DNA of 64,000 bases from Acidobacteriaceae bacterium (GTDB taxonomy: Bacteria > Acidobacteriota > Terriglobia > Terriglobales > Acidobacteriaceae), in the NCBI GenBank assembly GCA_003134855.1, contig PLCS01000008.1, positions 434,001 through 498,000 on the forward strand. The letters are read 5' to 3'. Under the pieces are notes generated by a model. That model saw nothing but the letters and a program-made list of their open reading frames with translations, had not been told where the DNA came from and did no database searches. How positions within the stretch are numbered: the first letter of the stretch is position 1; each line of letters starts with the position of its first letter. Both the position numbers and the translations under genes were made by a program. This document shows, piece by piece, positions 1 through 9,275 of the stretch.

Positions 1-1190
1 CCGTACTTCAGCGAATAAATCTGATTCAGCCCGCACGGCTCATAGAGCGACGGCATCAGAAAAAGATCCGCCCCGGCCTCAATCTTGTGCGCCAGCGCGT
101 CGTCGTAGCCGATCCGCACTGCCACATTCGCCTTGTTCCAGAAGGCCCAATCGCGGAAGAACTTCTCGTACACCGGCTCGCCCGAGCCCAGCGTCACCAC
201 GGCCACTTCCAGTTCCGACAACCGCCCCGCGATCTCCTCCAGCAGGTCAAAGCCCTTCTGCGCGGCAAAGCGAGAGACAATGCCGATCACCGGCGTCGTG
301 TCCTCCACATTCTTCAGCCCGAAAGCATGAAGCAGATCCGCGCGGCAGTGGCGCTTCCCTGCCAGATTTTCCGGTGAGTAATGCGCCGCGAGATTCGCGT
401 CCGCAGTCGGGTCCCACTGCGCATAGTCCACGCCGTTCAGAATGCCGCGCAGGTCTTGAGAGCGCCCCCGCAGCACGCCGTCCAGCCCTTCACCAAACTC
501 CGCCGTCTGAATCTCCTCGGCATACTTGCGGCTCACTGTGGTCAGAATGTCGGAGTAGACCAGTCCGCCCTTGAGGAAGTTGAAGCGGTCATACTGCTCC
601 ACCTTGTCCAGCGTGAAAATCTCCCAGGGAAAGAGCAGTTGCTCGGTCGTCGCCGGCGGAAACGCGCCCTGGTAGGCGGCATTATGAATCGTCAGCACCA
701 CCCCGGCGCGGCTCAGCAACGGATCGGATTTGAGTGTTGTCCGCAGGTAGACAGGAATCAGCGCCGCCTGCCAGTCGTGCACGTGGAAGACCTTAGGCAC
801 GCCCAACTGCTTACTCGCTTCCAGCACCGCACGGCAATAGAGCGCGAAGCGCTCGGCGTTGTCCGGATAATCTCCTGCCGCGGTCCCATACAGCCCCTCA
901 CGCTTGAAGAGCTCCGGGCAATCGACAAAGTAGTACTGCACTCCGCCGCGCTTGCCGCCGTCCACAATGCCCGCAATGCGGTTATAGTACTGAAAAGGAA
1001 CGGTGATGGAGCGGATCGCGTAGGTCAATTCGCCCGCAAGCTGCCGCCGCACGCCCGCATAGAGCGGTAGGTAGACGGTAACCTGGTGGCCCAGCTTGAC
1101 CAGCTCCGGCGGCAGCGCCCCCACCACGTCTGCCAATCCGCCTGTCTTGGCAAACGGAACGCACTCCGAGGCGGCAAAAACAATGTGCAA
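1..1190 (-). CDS. glgA: Glycogen (starch) synthase, GT5 family, C-terminus cut by window edge
   Basis: Transfers glucose from ADP-glucose to the non-reducing end of alpha-1,4-glucan in cytoplasmic glycogen synthesis. The visible 396 residues begin MHIVFAASECVPFAKTGGL, carrying the KTGGL nucleotide-sugar motif at residues 15-19, and run to the donor-site loop EPCGLNQ just before the edge. The family is usually about 480 residues, so roughly 85 are missing. I chose the TTG at 1190-1188 because it gives the canonical N-terminus and has GGAG eight bases upstream; no ATG lies in frame nearby. The adjacent genes are glycine-cleavage genes, so no glycogen operon is visible on this side. Function is confident from family motifs; ADP-glucose rather than UDP-glucose use is inferred from the bacterial GT5 type. 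Confidence 0.93.
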   Translation of the reverse strand, partial: MHIVFAASECVPFAKTGGLADVVGALPPELVKLGHQVTVYLPLYAGVRRQLAGELTYAIRSITVPFQYYNRIAGIVDGGKRGGVQYYFVDCPELFKREGLYGTAAGDYPDNAERFALYCRAVLEASKQLGVPKVFHVHDWQAALIPVYLRTTLKSDPLLSRAGVVLTIHNAAYQGAFPPATTEQLLFPWEIFTLDKVEQYDRFNFLKGGLVYSDILTTVSRKYAEEIQTAEFGEGLDGVLRGRSQDLRGILNGVDYAQWDPTADANLAAHYSPENLAGKRHCRADLLHAFGLKNVEDTTPVIGIVSRFAAQKGFDLLEEIAGRLSELEVAVVTLGSGEPVYEKFFRDWAFWNKANVAVRIGYDDALAHKIEAGADLFLMPSLYEPCGLNQIYSLKY

Positions 1191-1328
1191 GATGACTTCT
1201 CCCGTGGGCGCAAAGTGAGGCCCGTACAAATCATAAACGCCGCTTGCAAAGCACGCCTCGCAAACAAACAAGTAAATTCCTAGCGTCGAGGAAATGATAC
1301 ATTCTTGCCTTGGAATCGTGGTTTTGCT

Positions 1329-2912
1329 CTATGTTGTTCTCTTCCAGCGCAGAATCGGCTTGCGTGCCGCCTGAACCTCGTCGAGCTTTGAAACGCGCGT
1401 CGAATGCGGGGCGGTCTTGACTAACTCCGGCGTCTCCTCGACTTCGCGGGAGATGGCGCGCATGGCTGCGATGAACAGGTCCAGCTCCTCCAGCGACTCG
1501 CTTTCGGTAGGCTCGATCATCAGCGCGCCGTGCACGATCATCGGGAAGCTGACCGTGTAGGGATGGAATCCGTAGTCGATCAGCCGCTTGGCGATCTCGC
1601 CGGTCTTTACTCCACGCGCCGCCTGCAGCTTGTCGCTGAAGACCACCTCATGCATCGAGGCGGTCTTGTAGGGCAGCTCGTAGATGTCTTCGAGCTTGGC
1701 ACGGATGTAGTTAGCGTTGAGAACGGCGTCTTCGGTGGTCTGGCGCAGGCCATCGGGACCGTTGGCCAGAATGTAGGCCAGCGCGCGGATGAACATGCCC
1801 ACATTGCCATAGAAGGCGCGAACGCGGCCTACGGAGTTAGGCCGGTTATAACTCCAGCCTAACTGCATGGCCGGTTGAGGTTCGTGGTCTCCCACCCTTT
1901 CCGCTGAAGAACGCGGAAAGGATGGGGCACCCAGAGTTTGTGGGTTGCGGACGAGGACGGGGATAGGGAGGAACGGTTCCAGAAAGGCCTTGCAAGCCAC
2001 CGGGCCGGAGCCGGGTCCGCCGCCGCCGTGAGGCGTTGAAAAAGTCTTGTGCAGGTTCAGGTGCATCACATCCACGCCGAAGTCACCGGGGCGCGCCTTG
2101 CCCACCAGCGCGTTCATGTTCGCGCCGTCCATGTAGAGCAGCGCGCCTTTGGCGTGAAGAATCTCGGCGATCTTGGCGATCTGGCTCTCGAAGACTCCAA
2201 TCGTCGAGGGGTTGGTCAGCATCAGCGCGGCGGTCTCTTCATCGACTTGGCGAGTTAGAGCCTCCAGGTCGATGCCACCCTCGGAGTTAGATTTCAGGTT
2301 CTCGACTGTGTAGCCGCAGATGGCCGCTGTTGCCGGGTTCGTCCCATGCGCTGAATCAGGAATAAGAATCTTCTTGCGGGGATTGCCTTGCGACTCATGC
2401 CATGCGCGGACTAACAAAATGCCGGTAAATTCGCCATGCGCGCCGGCGGCCGGCTGTAGCGTGATCGCGTCCATGCCGGTGATCTCCAGCAGGCAGCGCT
2501 GGAGGTTGTCGATCACTTCGAGAATCCCCTGCGCCAGCGAGTCAGGCCGGTAGGGATGCGCCTCGGCGAGGCCTTCAATGCGGGCGACTAACTCGTTCAC
2601 GCGCGGGTTGTACTTCATCGTGCAGGAGCCGAGCGGGTACATTCCCAGATCGATGGCGTAATTCCACGTCGAGAGGCGCGTGAAGTGGCGGATGATTTCG
2701 ATCTCGCTTAACTCAGGCAGCTCGCCGGGCGTAGTGCGATGGACCGTGCCAAGCAGCGTTGCCGCATCGACAGCGGGCACGTCAAGCGGGGGCAGCTTGT
2801 AGGCGCGCTTGCCCGGAGAGGACTTCTCGAAGAGCAGAGCCTCGTTCTGCGTCTGGTGGGAGCGGACTTTGCCGGTGGTTGCGCGAGCAGGAATCATTGC
2901 GTCGGTAGTCAT
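1329..2912 (-). CDS. gcvPB: Glycine dehydrogenase (decarboxylating) subunit 2, with an element-derived insertion
   Basis: P-protein subunit 2 of the glycine cleavage system; with GcvPA it decarboxylates glycine on PLP and passes aminomethyl to lipoyl-GcvH. The PLP lysine is K289 in [16 protein letters not shown]. The start at 2912 overlaps the gcvPA stop as ATGA and has GGAGG just upstream, so translation is coupled; a longer reading frame to 2993 is probably not used. At 527 residues it is longer than the usual 480-500. The excess sits at about residues 322-346, between the EPFLPIPV strand and the [13 protein letters not shown] segment that are adjacent in ordinary homologues. That stretch is encoded by a dispersed hairpin element (1879-1932) inserted without breaking the frame. 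The catalytic region is intact, so the protein may well be active. Confidence 0.94.
   Translation of the reverse strand: MTTDAMIPARATTGKVRSHQTQNEALLFEKSSPGKRAYKLPPLDVPAVDAATLLGTVHRTTPGELPELSEIEIIRHFTRLSTWNYAIDLGMYPLGSCTMKYNPRVNELVARIEGLAEAHPYRPDSLAQGILEVIDNLQRCLLEITGMDAITLQPAAGAHGEFTGILLVRAWHESQGNPRKKILIPDSAHGTNPATAAICGYTVENLKSNSEGGIDLEALTRQVDEETAALMLTNPSTIGVFESQIAKIAEILHAKGALLYMDGANMNALVGKARPGDFGVDVMHLNLHKTFSTPHGGGGPGSGPVACKAFLEPFLPIPVLVRNPQTLGAPSFPRSSAERVGDHEPQPAMQLGWSYNRPNSVGRVRAFYGNVGMFIRALAYILANGPDGLRQTTEDAVLNANYIRAKLEDIYELPYKTASMHEVVFSDKLQAARGVKTGEIAKRLIDYGFHPYTVSFPMIVHGALMIEPTESESLEELDLFIAAMRAISREVEETPELVKTAPHSTRVSKLDEVQAARKPILRWKRTT
1879..1932 (-). repeat. Dispersed hairpin element, copy 1, inside gcvPB
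   Basis: On the minus strand it reads GGGTGCCCCAT, a stem arm CCTTTCCGC, a short loop, GCGGAAAGG, then GTGGGAGACCACGAACC. The arms (1896-1904 and 1913-1921) pair perfectly over 9 bp. The conserved ends match nine other copies in the window, while the stem is its own. It is read through as coding sequence in gcvPB. Confidence 0.85.
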
Positions 2913-4261
2913 AATGCCTCCACGGGCCACGCTGCCAGGACTTTGGCCGCGGTATCGATGTTGGCGCGGGTAACAATTTCGGTGGCGCACCAAAGGGTGC
3001 AGTTTTGCAGTTCGGGATACCAGCGGCTTAAATCGATGCCGCCGACGATCTTATTGTCGAGAAGGCGCTGACTCCATGCCGCTGGAGCCTCTTCGGTTTG
3101 CAAAACAAACTCGTGGAAGCGCGGCGCGCCTTTGAATAAGAGCTTCGCACCAGGTTGTGCTGATAGAGTTTGCGCTGCGTAATTTGCCTTGGCCAGGTTA
3201 TGCTCGGCTAACTCGCGGATTCCTTCCTTACCGTAGACGCTTAAGAAGATTGTCGCCATCAGCGCGACCAAGGCTTGATTGGTGCAGATGTTCGAGGTGG
3301 CCTTCTCGCGGCGGATGTGCTGCTCGCGGGTGGAAAGCGTCAGCACGAAGCCGCGGTAGCCGGTGCTGTCAACCGTCTGGCCGACTAACCTTCCCGGCAT
3401 CTGGCGAACGAATTGCTCCTTCGCCGCGATCACGCCGCAGAACGGCCCGCCATAACTCAACGCCACGCCGAAGGATTGCGCTTCCATGCTGACGATGTCC
3501 GCTTCGACCGGCGGGCGAACGACGCCCAAAGAAATTGCTTCAGCAATCGAGACAATCAGCAGCGCGCGTTTGGCGTGGGCAATGGCGGCAATCGCCGGAA
3601 TGTCTTCGATCACTCCAAAAAAGTTAGGGCTTTGCACTAACACTGCCGCTGTTTCTTCTGTAACTTTCGCTTCGAGTGCTGCGAGATCAAGACGTCCGGT
3701 TTCGGCGTCGTAGCCAATCAAAGCCGTGGGCAGGCCCTGGTGCTTGGCATAAGTGGCCAGCACCTCGCGGTACTCGGGATGGACGGTCGAGGCGACGACG
3801 GCCTTGTGGCGGCCGGTCACGCGGACGGCCATCATTACTGCCTCGGCTGCGCCGGTTGAGCCGTCGTACATGCTGGCGTTGGCTACGTCCATGCCGGTCA
3901 GCTCCGCGATCATCGTCTGAAACTCGAAGATGGCTTGCAAAGTGCCCTGGGAGATTTCGGCTTGATAAGGCGTATAACTCGTCAGAAACTCGCCGCGCTG
4001 AATGAGAGAGTCGATGATGACCGGGCGGTAGTGGCGATAAGCGCCCGCGCCGAGGAAGCTGGCGTAGTCGGTGGCGTTCTTCGTGCCCGCCGCGCGGAAG
4101 TAGTCGATGATCTCGCTCTCGGCGTGCGCGCGGGGCACGTTCAGGTCGTGTTTCAGGCGATGCTCGGCGGGGATGACGGCGAACAAATCATCGATGGACG
4201 CTGCACCGATTTCGGCCAGCATCGCTTCACGTTCGGCGGGAGATTTGGGAAGGTAGCGCAT
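2909..4261 (-). CDS. gcvPA: Glycine dehydrogenase (decarboxylating) subunit 1
   Basis: The 450-residue N-terminal half of the split P-protein, matching the usual length. It starts [15 protein letters not shown] and has the family segments [15 protein letters not shown] and [14 protein letters not shown]. It pairs with GcvPB as an alpha2-beta2 enzyme in the cytoplasm. The stop overlaps the gcvPB start by four bases, the usual arrangement for a stoichiometric pair. It lies 162 bases downstream of gcvH; a gap filled with short repeats separates them, so the three genes are probably co-transcribed but this is not shown. No glycine riboswitch was recognised upstream. Confidence 0.95.
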   Translation of the reverse strand: MRYLPKSPAEREAMLAEIGAASIDDLFAVIPAEHRLKHDLNVPRAHAESEIIDYFRAAGTKNATDYASFLGAGAYRHYRPVIIDSLIQRGEFLTSYTPYQAEISQGTLQAIFEFQTMIAELTGMDVANASMYDGSTGAAEAVMMAVRVTGRHKAVVASTVHPEYREVLATYAKHQGLPTALIGYDAETGRLDLAALEAKVTEETAAVLVQSPNFFGVIEDIPAIAAIAHAKRALLIVSIAEAISLGVVRPPVEADIVSMEAQSFGVALSYGGPFCGVIAAKEQFVRQMPGRLVGQTVDSTGYRGFVLTLSTREQHIRREKATSNICTNQALVALMATIFLSVYGKEGIRELAEHNLAKANYAAQTLSAQPGAKLLFKGAPRFHEFVLQTEEAPAAWSQRLLDNKIVGGIDLSRWYPELQNCTLWCATEIVTRANIDTAAKVLAAWPVEAL

Positions 4262-4264
4262 TTG

Positions 4265-4413
4265 CAGCTTTCAGCCCTCAGCTTTCAGCTTTCAGCCAAA
4301 AGCCCGTTGGGCAAGCCAAAGTTCGGCCTGCCGGAAAAGAACAATTGGAGAGTTTCGTCAGCAGAAACTTCCAAAATCAAGCTAAGAACTAAAAGCTGAA
4401 AGCTGATAGCTGG
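4265..4413. repeat. Intergenic inverted array of CAGCTTTCAG-type repeats
   Basis: Between gcvPA and gcvH, CAGCTTTCAG-like units are repeated at 4265-4297, and the inverse form AGCTGAAAGCTGATAGCT occurs at 4393-4410. The two blocks are complementary and could pair across about 100 bases in the gcv mRNA. Short repeats of this kind are common in intergenic DNA; a function is not evident. Confidence 0.55.
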
Positions 4414-4423
4414 TTCCCTGCTT

Positions 4424-4807
4424 CTAGCTTTCTTCCGCGATGAACGCCTCGTAGGCGGCGGCATCGAGCAGGGCGTTGAGTTCGGCGGGGTCGGCTAGCT
4501 CGACCTTGATGATCCAGGTTTCGTGAGGCTTCTCGTTGAGCTTGTCGGGGGCGTTCTTCAGTTCCTCGTTGACGGCGGTGACCGTGCCAGTGACGGGCGA
4601 AAAGAGGTCGCTGACCGCCTTGACGCTCTCCACCGACCCGAAGCTCGCGTTGGTGGTGACCGGGTCTCCGACCTTGGGCGCGTCCACATAGACGATGTCG
4701 CCGAGGGAGTTCTGGGCGTAGTCGGTGATGCCGATGGCGCCGATGTTGCCCGTGAGCTCGATCCATTCATGCTCGCGGGTGTAACGGTAGTTTGCGGGAT
4801 AAGGCAT
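4424..4807 (-). CDS. gcvH: Glycine cleavage system H protein
   Basis: Lipoyl carrier that shuttles the aminomethyl group between P-, T- and L-proteins. At 127 residues it has the normal length and contains the lipoylation motif SVESVKAVSDL with lysine 63. The start at 4807 has GGAGGGG seven bases upstream; the open frame extends to 4984, but that upstream part lacks family similarity. First of the three leftward gcv genes. gcvT, often upstream of gcvH, is not in this position or elsewhere in the window. Confidence 0.95.
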   Translation of the reverse strand: MPYPANYRYTREHEWIELTGNIGAIGITDYAQNSLGDIVYVDAPKVGDPVTTNASFGSVESVKAVSDLFSPVTGTVTAVNEELKNAPDKLNEKPHETWIIKVELADPAELNALLDAAAYEAFIAEES

Positions 4808-4895
4808 GGCTGGTCCCCTCCATAGTGAACGACATTTCAGTGTACGTCGCGGATGTTGATGGAGGGGTGAGGAAAACCGGGACCATGGACCAACC

Positions 4896-5186
4896 CTATG
4901 CGGGACCGAAGCCGGGATAGGGCGCCAGCGGCGCGACGAGCACGATCTCCAGCATTCCGGCCTCGAAGATGGGCAGGCTGGCAAGAGCGGCTCGGATTTC
5001 GGCCTCGCTCGGAGCCTCCCAGAGAATGGCCGCGCCGGGAAGATCGGTGCGACGCCAGATCTGGCGGAGAATGCCTGAGGCGTAGAGTTCGCGGACGCGC
5101 TGGCCCTCGCGGGCGACCAGCTCGGGGGTGAAGGCTTCCGGGGGAAAGGTGTCGGTGCGGCGGCGGGAGAGCGACAAAAATTGCAT
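4896..5186 (-). CDS. Small muconolactone-isomerase-like protein
   Basis: A 96-residue protein beginning MQFLSLSRRR. Its pattern resembles the muconolactone delta-isomerase/YCII-like ferredoxin-fold family: the E-x-x-R-V-R-E-L-Y-x-x-G helix, IWRRTD strand, an AAILWEA-like strand, then LASLPIFEAGMLEIVLVAPLAPYPGF. The aromatic-degradation role is unlikely, because no other catabolic gene is nearby; such proteins are often uncharacterised. The start at 5186 is chosen from the family N-terminus, and its ribosome-binding site is weak; the frame is open to 5300. It lies 88 bases upstream of gcvH in the same direction. Confidence 0.7.
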   Translation of the reverse strand: MQFLSLSRRRTDTFPPEAFTPELVAREGQRVRELYASGILRQIWRRTDLPGAAILWEAPSEAEIRAALASLPIFEAGMLEIVLVAPLAPYPGFGPA

Positions 5187-5356
5187 GAAACGATTGTAGA
5201 CGGAGGGAACAGGGAACAGACCGCATTGCATTTCTGCTTCAGATCCGCGGACTAAGGCGCTCTGTTTTTCAATGCTCGACCGCAATTCGCCCCGAAACAC
5301 TCCAAAATGCGATATGATCCCTTCTAATTGGTGTCAAGACTTAGGAGGTCTTCCCC

Positions 5357-5629
5357 ATGCCGAAATTCGTGATCGAAAGAGAAATTCCCGATGTTGGCAA
5401 GCTGTCGCCTGAGCAATTGAAGGCGGTATCGCAGACATCGTGCGGTGTTCTGCGAGAGATGGGTCCACAGATTCAGTGGGTTCACAGTTACGTCACGGAC
5501 GACAAAATCTACTGCGTTTACATCGCCCCGGATGAAGAGGCAGTACGTGAACATGCTCAGCGGGGCGGTTTCCCTGCCAACCGGGTCTCGCGCATTCGCT
5601 CGGAGATCGATCCCACAACGGCCGAGTAG
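5357..5629 (+). CDS. DUF4242 family protein (SCO4226-like)
   Basis: A 90-residue cytoplasmic protein, MPKFVIEREIPDVGKLS..., with the DUF4242 hallmarks VHSYVTDDKIYCVYIAP and EEAVREHAQRGGFPANRV. Members adopt a ferredoxin-like fold, and one actinobacterial member (SCO4226) binds nickel; the biological role is unsettled. AGGAGG lies 8 bases before the ATG. The gene stands alone, divergent from the gcv side and convergent with the M48 protease, whose stop is 33 bases away. Confidence 0.88.
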   Translation: MPKFVIEREIPDVGKLSPEQLKAVSQTSCGVLREMGPQIQWVHSYVTDDKIYCVYIAPDEEAVREHAQRGGFPANRVSRIRSEIDPTTAE

Positions 5630-5661
5630 CCGCGAAAAGCGTCCGTCAGCCTTTCGAATCG

Positions 5662-7023
5662 CTACTTGTCAAAGAACCTGCCATGGCCGCCGTTGGCCCA
5701 GGGATCGTAGTGCAATGCGAAGTTGGCGCGGGTTTGGACGCTGGGGTGGCTGTACTCCCAGAACTCGATGAAGGGGCTTGGATTAGGGTCTTCGAGCCAT
5801 GCTTCTCCCAAGTGGTTAAACGCGCCCATGGCGGTCTTTTGCGGGTCGGCGACCAAGCCGTGGATGGCCTCCTGTCCGTAGACGTCGGCCTCGTGCTCGA
5901 AGTGGCGGCTGAAGGAGTTGCCGGCCGGTTGCAGGATCAGGCTGGCGGCCGAGAGGGCGAAGAGCAGCACCAGGAATCCCTGGCGGCTGGCGAGCGGGGC
6001 TATTCCATCCGGTCCGCTCAACTGCCAGCGCGCTCCAAAGCGGCGGGCGAGCCAGCCGGCAAAGGCGGCGCTGCCCCAGAAGACAAAAAACAGTCCGGCG
6101 GCCATGCCGGCCAGCTCTTTGGGGATGTGGTTGAGGACATAATGGCCGCTTTCGTGGCCGAAGATGAAGAGCACTTCGTCGTCGGGCAGGCGGTCGGTTG
6201 CGGTGTCCCACATGACAAAGCGCTTGGTGGCGCCGATGCCGGTGACGTAGGCGTTGAGGCCGTTGGATTTTTCACTGGCCTTCATCAGGAACATGCGGTC
6301 GGGGGCGATCTTTGTCCCGGTGCGGGCGACGACGGTTTCCAGCCGCGCCACCAAAGCGGGGTGAGTTTTGATGAGCGGCTCGAATTTGTTGAAGATGGGT
6401 TCAAGCAGCGGCGAGGCAAGGACGGAAATCAGAATCAGCGGCAGCGAAACCAGCCAGATCCAGAGCCAGTAGCGGCGCGGAGAGACGCGCACCAGCCAGT
6501 TGAAGAGCAGCAGTACGGGAGCGCCGAAGAGGAGCGAAAGGCCGAGGCTCTTGGCCAGATCGCCTGTCCAACTTCCCCAGCCCTGAACGCTGATACCGTA
6601 GTGGCGGCTGACCGCGTGGCCGATGGCGTCGAGCGGCAGGCCGGCCAGCGTGGTAATAACGAGAAAGACGGCGAAGAAGAGCAATCCTTGCATCCAGCGG
6701 CGGCGCAGCAGGCGCTCAGCCCATGCGGCCAGATCGGCGGCCCAGCGCGTGGCGAGGAGGATCCATAGCACGGCCAAGCCCCAGAGCGAGCCGGCGATGT
6801 CGAGGGCGGTGCGGATGTGGCTGAGGGTGATGGCCTTGGCGAGCTTGTCGGGCGGCAGCGAGTAGGCCTGCGTGCTGGCGGGCTGGGCTGGAGCGGCTGT
6901 CGAGGCCGGTGCGGGCTGGGAGGGCGCAAGCTGGGCGGAGCAAGGGAGCGAAGAGAGGCCGATGAGGCTGGTGAACAGGACGGCCACGCAAAACGCCGGC
7001 AGCATTCGGCGCGCAAAGTTCAT
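5662..7023 (-). CDS. M48 family zinc metalloprotease (Ste24/HtpX-like membrane protease)
   Basis: A 453-residue membrane protease. Residues 1-31 form a signal sequence ending SLPCSAQ, followed by several hydrophobic segments typical of the Peptidase_M48_N region. The zinc site is H290-E-S-G-H294, and the downstream third ligand region is the FEHEADVYGQEA helix. The family cleaves prenylated or misfolded membrane proteins; in bacteria it serves membrane and envelope quality control, which is inferred here. It is monocistronic in the visible context. Confidence 0.9.
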   Translation of the reverse strand: MNFARRMLPAFCVAVLFTSLIGLSSLPCSAQLAPSQPAPASTAAPAQPASTQAYSLPPDKLAKAITLSHIRTALDIAGSLWGLAVLWILLATRWAADLAAWAERLLRRRWMQGLLFFAVFLVITTLAGLPLDAIGHAVSRHYGISVQGWGSWTGDLAKSLGLSLLFGAPVLLLFNWLVRVSPRRYWLWIWLVSLPLILISVLASPLLEPIFNKFEPLIKTHPALVARLETVVARTGTKIAPDRMFLMKASEKSNGLNAYVTGIGATKRFVMWDTATDRLPDDEVLFIFGHESGHYVLNHIPKELAGMAAGLFFVFWGSAAFAGWLARRFGARWQLSGPDGIAPLASRQGFLVLLFALSAASLILQPAGNSFSRHFEHEADVYGQEAIHGLVADPQKTAMGAFNHLGEAWLEDPNPSPFIEFWEYSHPSVQTRANFALHYDPWANGGHGRFFDK

Positions 7024-7065
7024 GGGAAGTTTCCTCTTGAGTAGCTTACTCTGAGAGAATCCTGT

Positions 7066-7254
7066 TTGAAGATGGGTTCCAGGGATTTCCGCTCAGGCGC
7101 GTCAGATTTGCAGCAGTTCCGGAGGCAGTCCTGTAGCTTCCAGGATCGCGCTGACTTCTTCAATGAAGCCCCGGCGCTGCTGATCGACGACGTGACCATC
7201 CGCCGCGCCAACAAAAAGAACGACAAGCTACCCTTTTATCCGCCGCCGGAGTAG
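7066..7254 (+). pseudogene. Orphan coding tail of 62 codons, possible gene remnant
   Basis: This frame ends ...LLIDDVTIRRANKKNDKLPFYPPPE, which has normal protein composition, while its upstream half looks like non-coding translation. There is no ribosome-binding site at the first ATG. It may be the C-terminal remnant of a lost gene or a spurious frame; the 259-base interval 7024-7282 contains nothing else I can name. Confidence 0.25.
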
Positions 7255-7282
7255 TACGGGCAAGAATAACAATTCCATCAGG

Positions 7283-7924
7283 TTAGTGTGCGTAGGCGTG
7301 CCGCATTTTCATGCCTGTTCTATGTTGTTCCTCATGGAGCACACGTGCTTCGATCACTTCCGCGCCAGGCTTAACCACTTGGTTTGTTTCCATGCCAACC
7401 TTATTGCGCGCGTGAGAGACAGTGAAGATGCTCATGCTCCTCTTCCCTACTGAAAGCAAGAGAAACGCCTTTCCTAAAGCATAGAAAACACGCAACAGGA
7501 AATACACAGTAAGAACAAACGACCCGCCTATCAAATGCTTTGCGAAAACCCCAGAAACCGCAGAATAGATTGCTAGTATCTGATTCCGCTCGTTTTCAGG
7601 AAGTTTGTGAACTTCCTTCCTCCATGCCGTCAAGGAATCAGGCGACACATTGCTCGATTGCGCCACCGCGACGACTAGGCTGGGAAGCGAAGCTCTATGA
7701 GCAAACCGAATCAGCCCATTGATCAGAAGCCTCAATTGCGCGTAGGCAGGATGATCGAAAGGCACGGTCCCCTTAGCTGCGAGATCGAACAGATCGCTCC
7801 TCAGGGAGAACAGCTTTTGCCGAAGAAGGTCGACGCGCTGCGGCCTCCACAGGTAATACCAGAACGCCCAAAGAGCAATCAGTCCCAATAGCGACATGAT
7901 TTGTTCGTAAACTGCAGGGTTCAT
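7283..7924 (-). CDS. Hypothetical membrane protein
   Basis: A 213-residue protein not assigned to a family. A membrane segment lies at about residues 8-26 (IMSLLGLIALWAFWYYLW) and two more hydrophobic stretches at about 128-160 (the second ends in a YALGKAFLLLSVG stretch), separated by a soluble helical region. The tail is basic and His-rich. Its start overlaps the stop of the upstream gene by four bases (ATGA), so the two are co-translated. AT content is higher than in its neighbours, which hints at accessory origin. Confidence 0.65.
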   Translation of the reverse strand: MNPAVYEQIMSLLGLIALWAFWYYLWRPQRVDLLRQKLFSLRSDLFDLAAKGTVPFDHPAYAQLRLLINGLIRFAHRASLPSLVVAVAQSSNVSPDSLTAWRKEVHKLPENERNQILAIYSAVSGVFAKHLIGGSFVLTVYFLLRVFYALGKAFLLLSVGKRSMSIFTVSHARNKVGMETNQVVKPGAEVIEARVLHEEQHRTGMKMRHAYAH

Positions 7925-8313
7925 GGTTCATCCTCGGGACGGCTCCTGCCGTCAATTGTTAGACCGCTTGAACTGCGATTTGGATCCAATCGTTTTTCAA
8001 CTTCTACCACGCGGTTGCCCAGTCTCTTGATCTCTTTTCGCTTCTGCGCTCTCTCCCGCAGACCATAGCTGGCGCCTCCAAGCCCAAGAATTCCCATTAT
8101 GATATGGCTAAACACTGTATTTGCTTTAAGATCGGCATAAAGGAAGACGCCAAAATCTGCAAGTGTTGCCTTGCCAGCTAGAGATTCAATGGCAAGACCC
8201 AATCGCCATATGATGAAGCATACCGCCCCCCACTGGATCAAGGAAAGGCCAAGTCGCAATCCCGTATCCAACTTCTGGCTTTGGAGCTTATACTCCATTT
8301 CCTTCATCGGCAC
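7921..8313 (-). CDS. Hypothetical small membrane protein, partner of the downstream gene
   Basis: A 130-residue protein with two hydrophobic segments (roughly residues 21-44 and 70-86) and a charged C-terminal helix rich in R, K and E. The start is GTG at 8313 or ATG at 8307; neither has a strong Shine-Dalgarno. It overlaps the next gene by ATGA. No function is recognisable. The pair has lower GC than the flanking genes. Confidence 0.6.
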   Translation of the reverse strand: MPMKEMEYKLQSQKLDTGLRLGLSLIQWGAVCFIIWRLGLAIESLAGKATLADFGVFLYADLKANTVFSHIIMGILGLGGASYGLRERAQKRKEIKRLGNRVVEVEKRLDPNRSSSGLTIDGRSRPEDEP

Positions 8314-8402
8314 TCAGCTTTCAAAACTTGAGGCAAGATCTTTTCGATTCTGGCGAAATAGTATCACGAACCACCAAAATCATGCGCACTTCTTTTGCTG
8401 CC

Positions 8403-9275
8403 TCAGTCCAGCCGCGTAAGGAAGGCATCGCCCTCGGCGGGGCGCAGCTTGCGGGCGATGGACTCGGCCAGCTCGCGGTTATCGCCCTCCGGACGGATGC
8501 GCACCCAGTAGCTGTCTTCGCCGGGAAACTCGATCACGTTGGCGCCGGGGTACTTGCGCTCGAGTTGCGCTTTGAGCTTGTTGGCCTTGTGCAGGCTGGT
8601 GAAGGCGCCGATCTGCACGCACCAGCGGCCGCCGGTATCGATGGGCTTGGGAGTGCGATAAACCTCCACCCGCACGCGCGCGGAGCCCATCCGGTAAATG
8701 CCCGTGGCCTTGGCCGAGGCGATGGTCAGATCGAGGATCCTGCCTTCCACAAACGGGCCGCGATCGGTGATGCGCATGGGGCTGGACTGGCCGGTCACGA
8801 GGTTGGTCACCACGATCAGCGAACCCATGGGCAGCGTGCGGTGGGCAGCGGTCAGCGTGTGGTCACTGAAGACCTGGCCGTTGGCGGATTTGCGGCCCCT
8901 GGCCGCGGTGTACCAGGTGGCCAGCCCCTCCTCGGTCAGGATGGGCTTGTGCCTCCGCACATAGTCGAGGTCGTCGGCGCTGACGCCGCCCGGCGGCGCC
9001 CAGGTTGGCGCAATGTGCGCCGGCGAAGGCTTGCTATGAGGCGCAGCGGGAGTGGCTTGCGCCTGAGGCGGAGCAGCCTGCGGCGCGGGCAGCGAGGCAA
9101 CTTTCTGCGGGTGCCCGCAGCCGGAGACGATCAGCAGCAACGGAGCCGCGAGCGCCAGAGCCACGCCGCCGCCGCGCCGGATGCGCCACAAATCACCGTG
9201 CAAATTACCGTGCCCCATCCTTTCGCGCACTTTGCGAAAGGGTGGGACACCACGAACCTCTGCCGGAGTCTTCAT
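8403..9275 (-). CDS. rlpA: RlpA-type septal ring lytic transglycosylase lipoprotein (DPBB + SPOR)
   Basis: Exported lipoprotein with a double-psi beta-barrel domain (GLATWYTAARGRKSANGQVF ... RITDRGPFVEGRILDLT) and a C-terminal SPOR domain (WCVQIGAF ... YWVRIRP) that binds denuded glycan at the division site. The lipobox is LIVSGC. I place the start at the ATG at 9275, which overlaps the upstream gene's stop as TGATG; the next ATG (9218) would give a shorter leader. Residues 7-22, ahead of the hydrophobic region, come from a dispersed hairpin element (9210-9258). RlpA of Pseudomonas cleaves peptide-free glycan strands; the same activity here is inferred. Confidence 0.88.
   Translation of the reverse strand: MKTPAEVRGVPPFRKVRERMGHGNLHGDLWRIRRGGGVALALAAPLLLIVSGCGHPQKVASLPAPQAAPPQAQATPAAPHSKPSPAHIAPTWAPPGGVSADDLDYVRRHKPILTEEGLATWYTAARGRKSANGQVFSDHTLTAAHRTLPMGSLIVVTNLVTGQSSPMRITDRGPFVEGRILDLTIASAKATGIYRMGSARVRVEVYRTPKPIDTGGRWCVQIGAFTSLHKANKLKAQLERKYPGANVIEFPGEDSYWVRIRPEGDNRELAESIARKLRPAEGDAFLTRLD
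9210..9258 (+). repeat. Dispersed hairpin element, copy 2, in the 5' end of rlpA
   Basis: Reads GTGCCCCATCC, arm CTTTCGC, loop, GCGAAAG, then GGTGGGACACCACGAACC. Conserved ends match the other copies and the arms pair. It overlaps the first codons of rlpA in the opposite orientation and contains an alternative ATG for that gene. Confidence 0.85.

Noticed and set aside
4808..4895. Glycine riboswitch upstream of gcvH
   Set aside because: The spacer is only 88 bases and I saw no tandem aptamer features.
5683..6768. 361-codon frame opposite the M48 protease gene
   Set aside because: It is the antisense of a well-supported gene; the product has no family features and is an effect of high GC.
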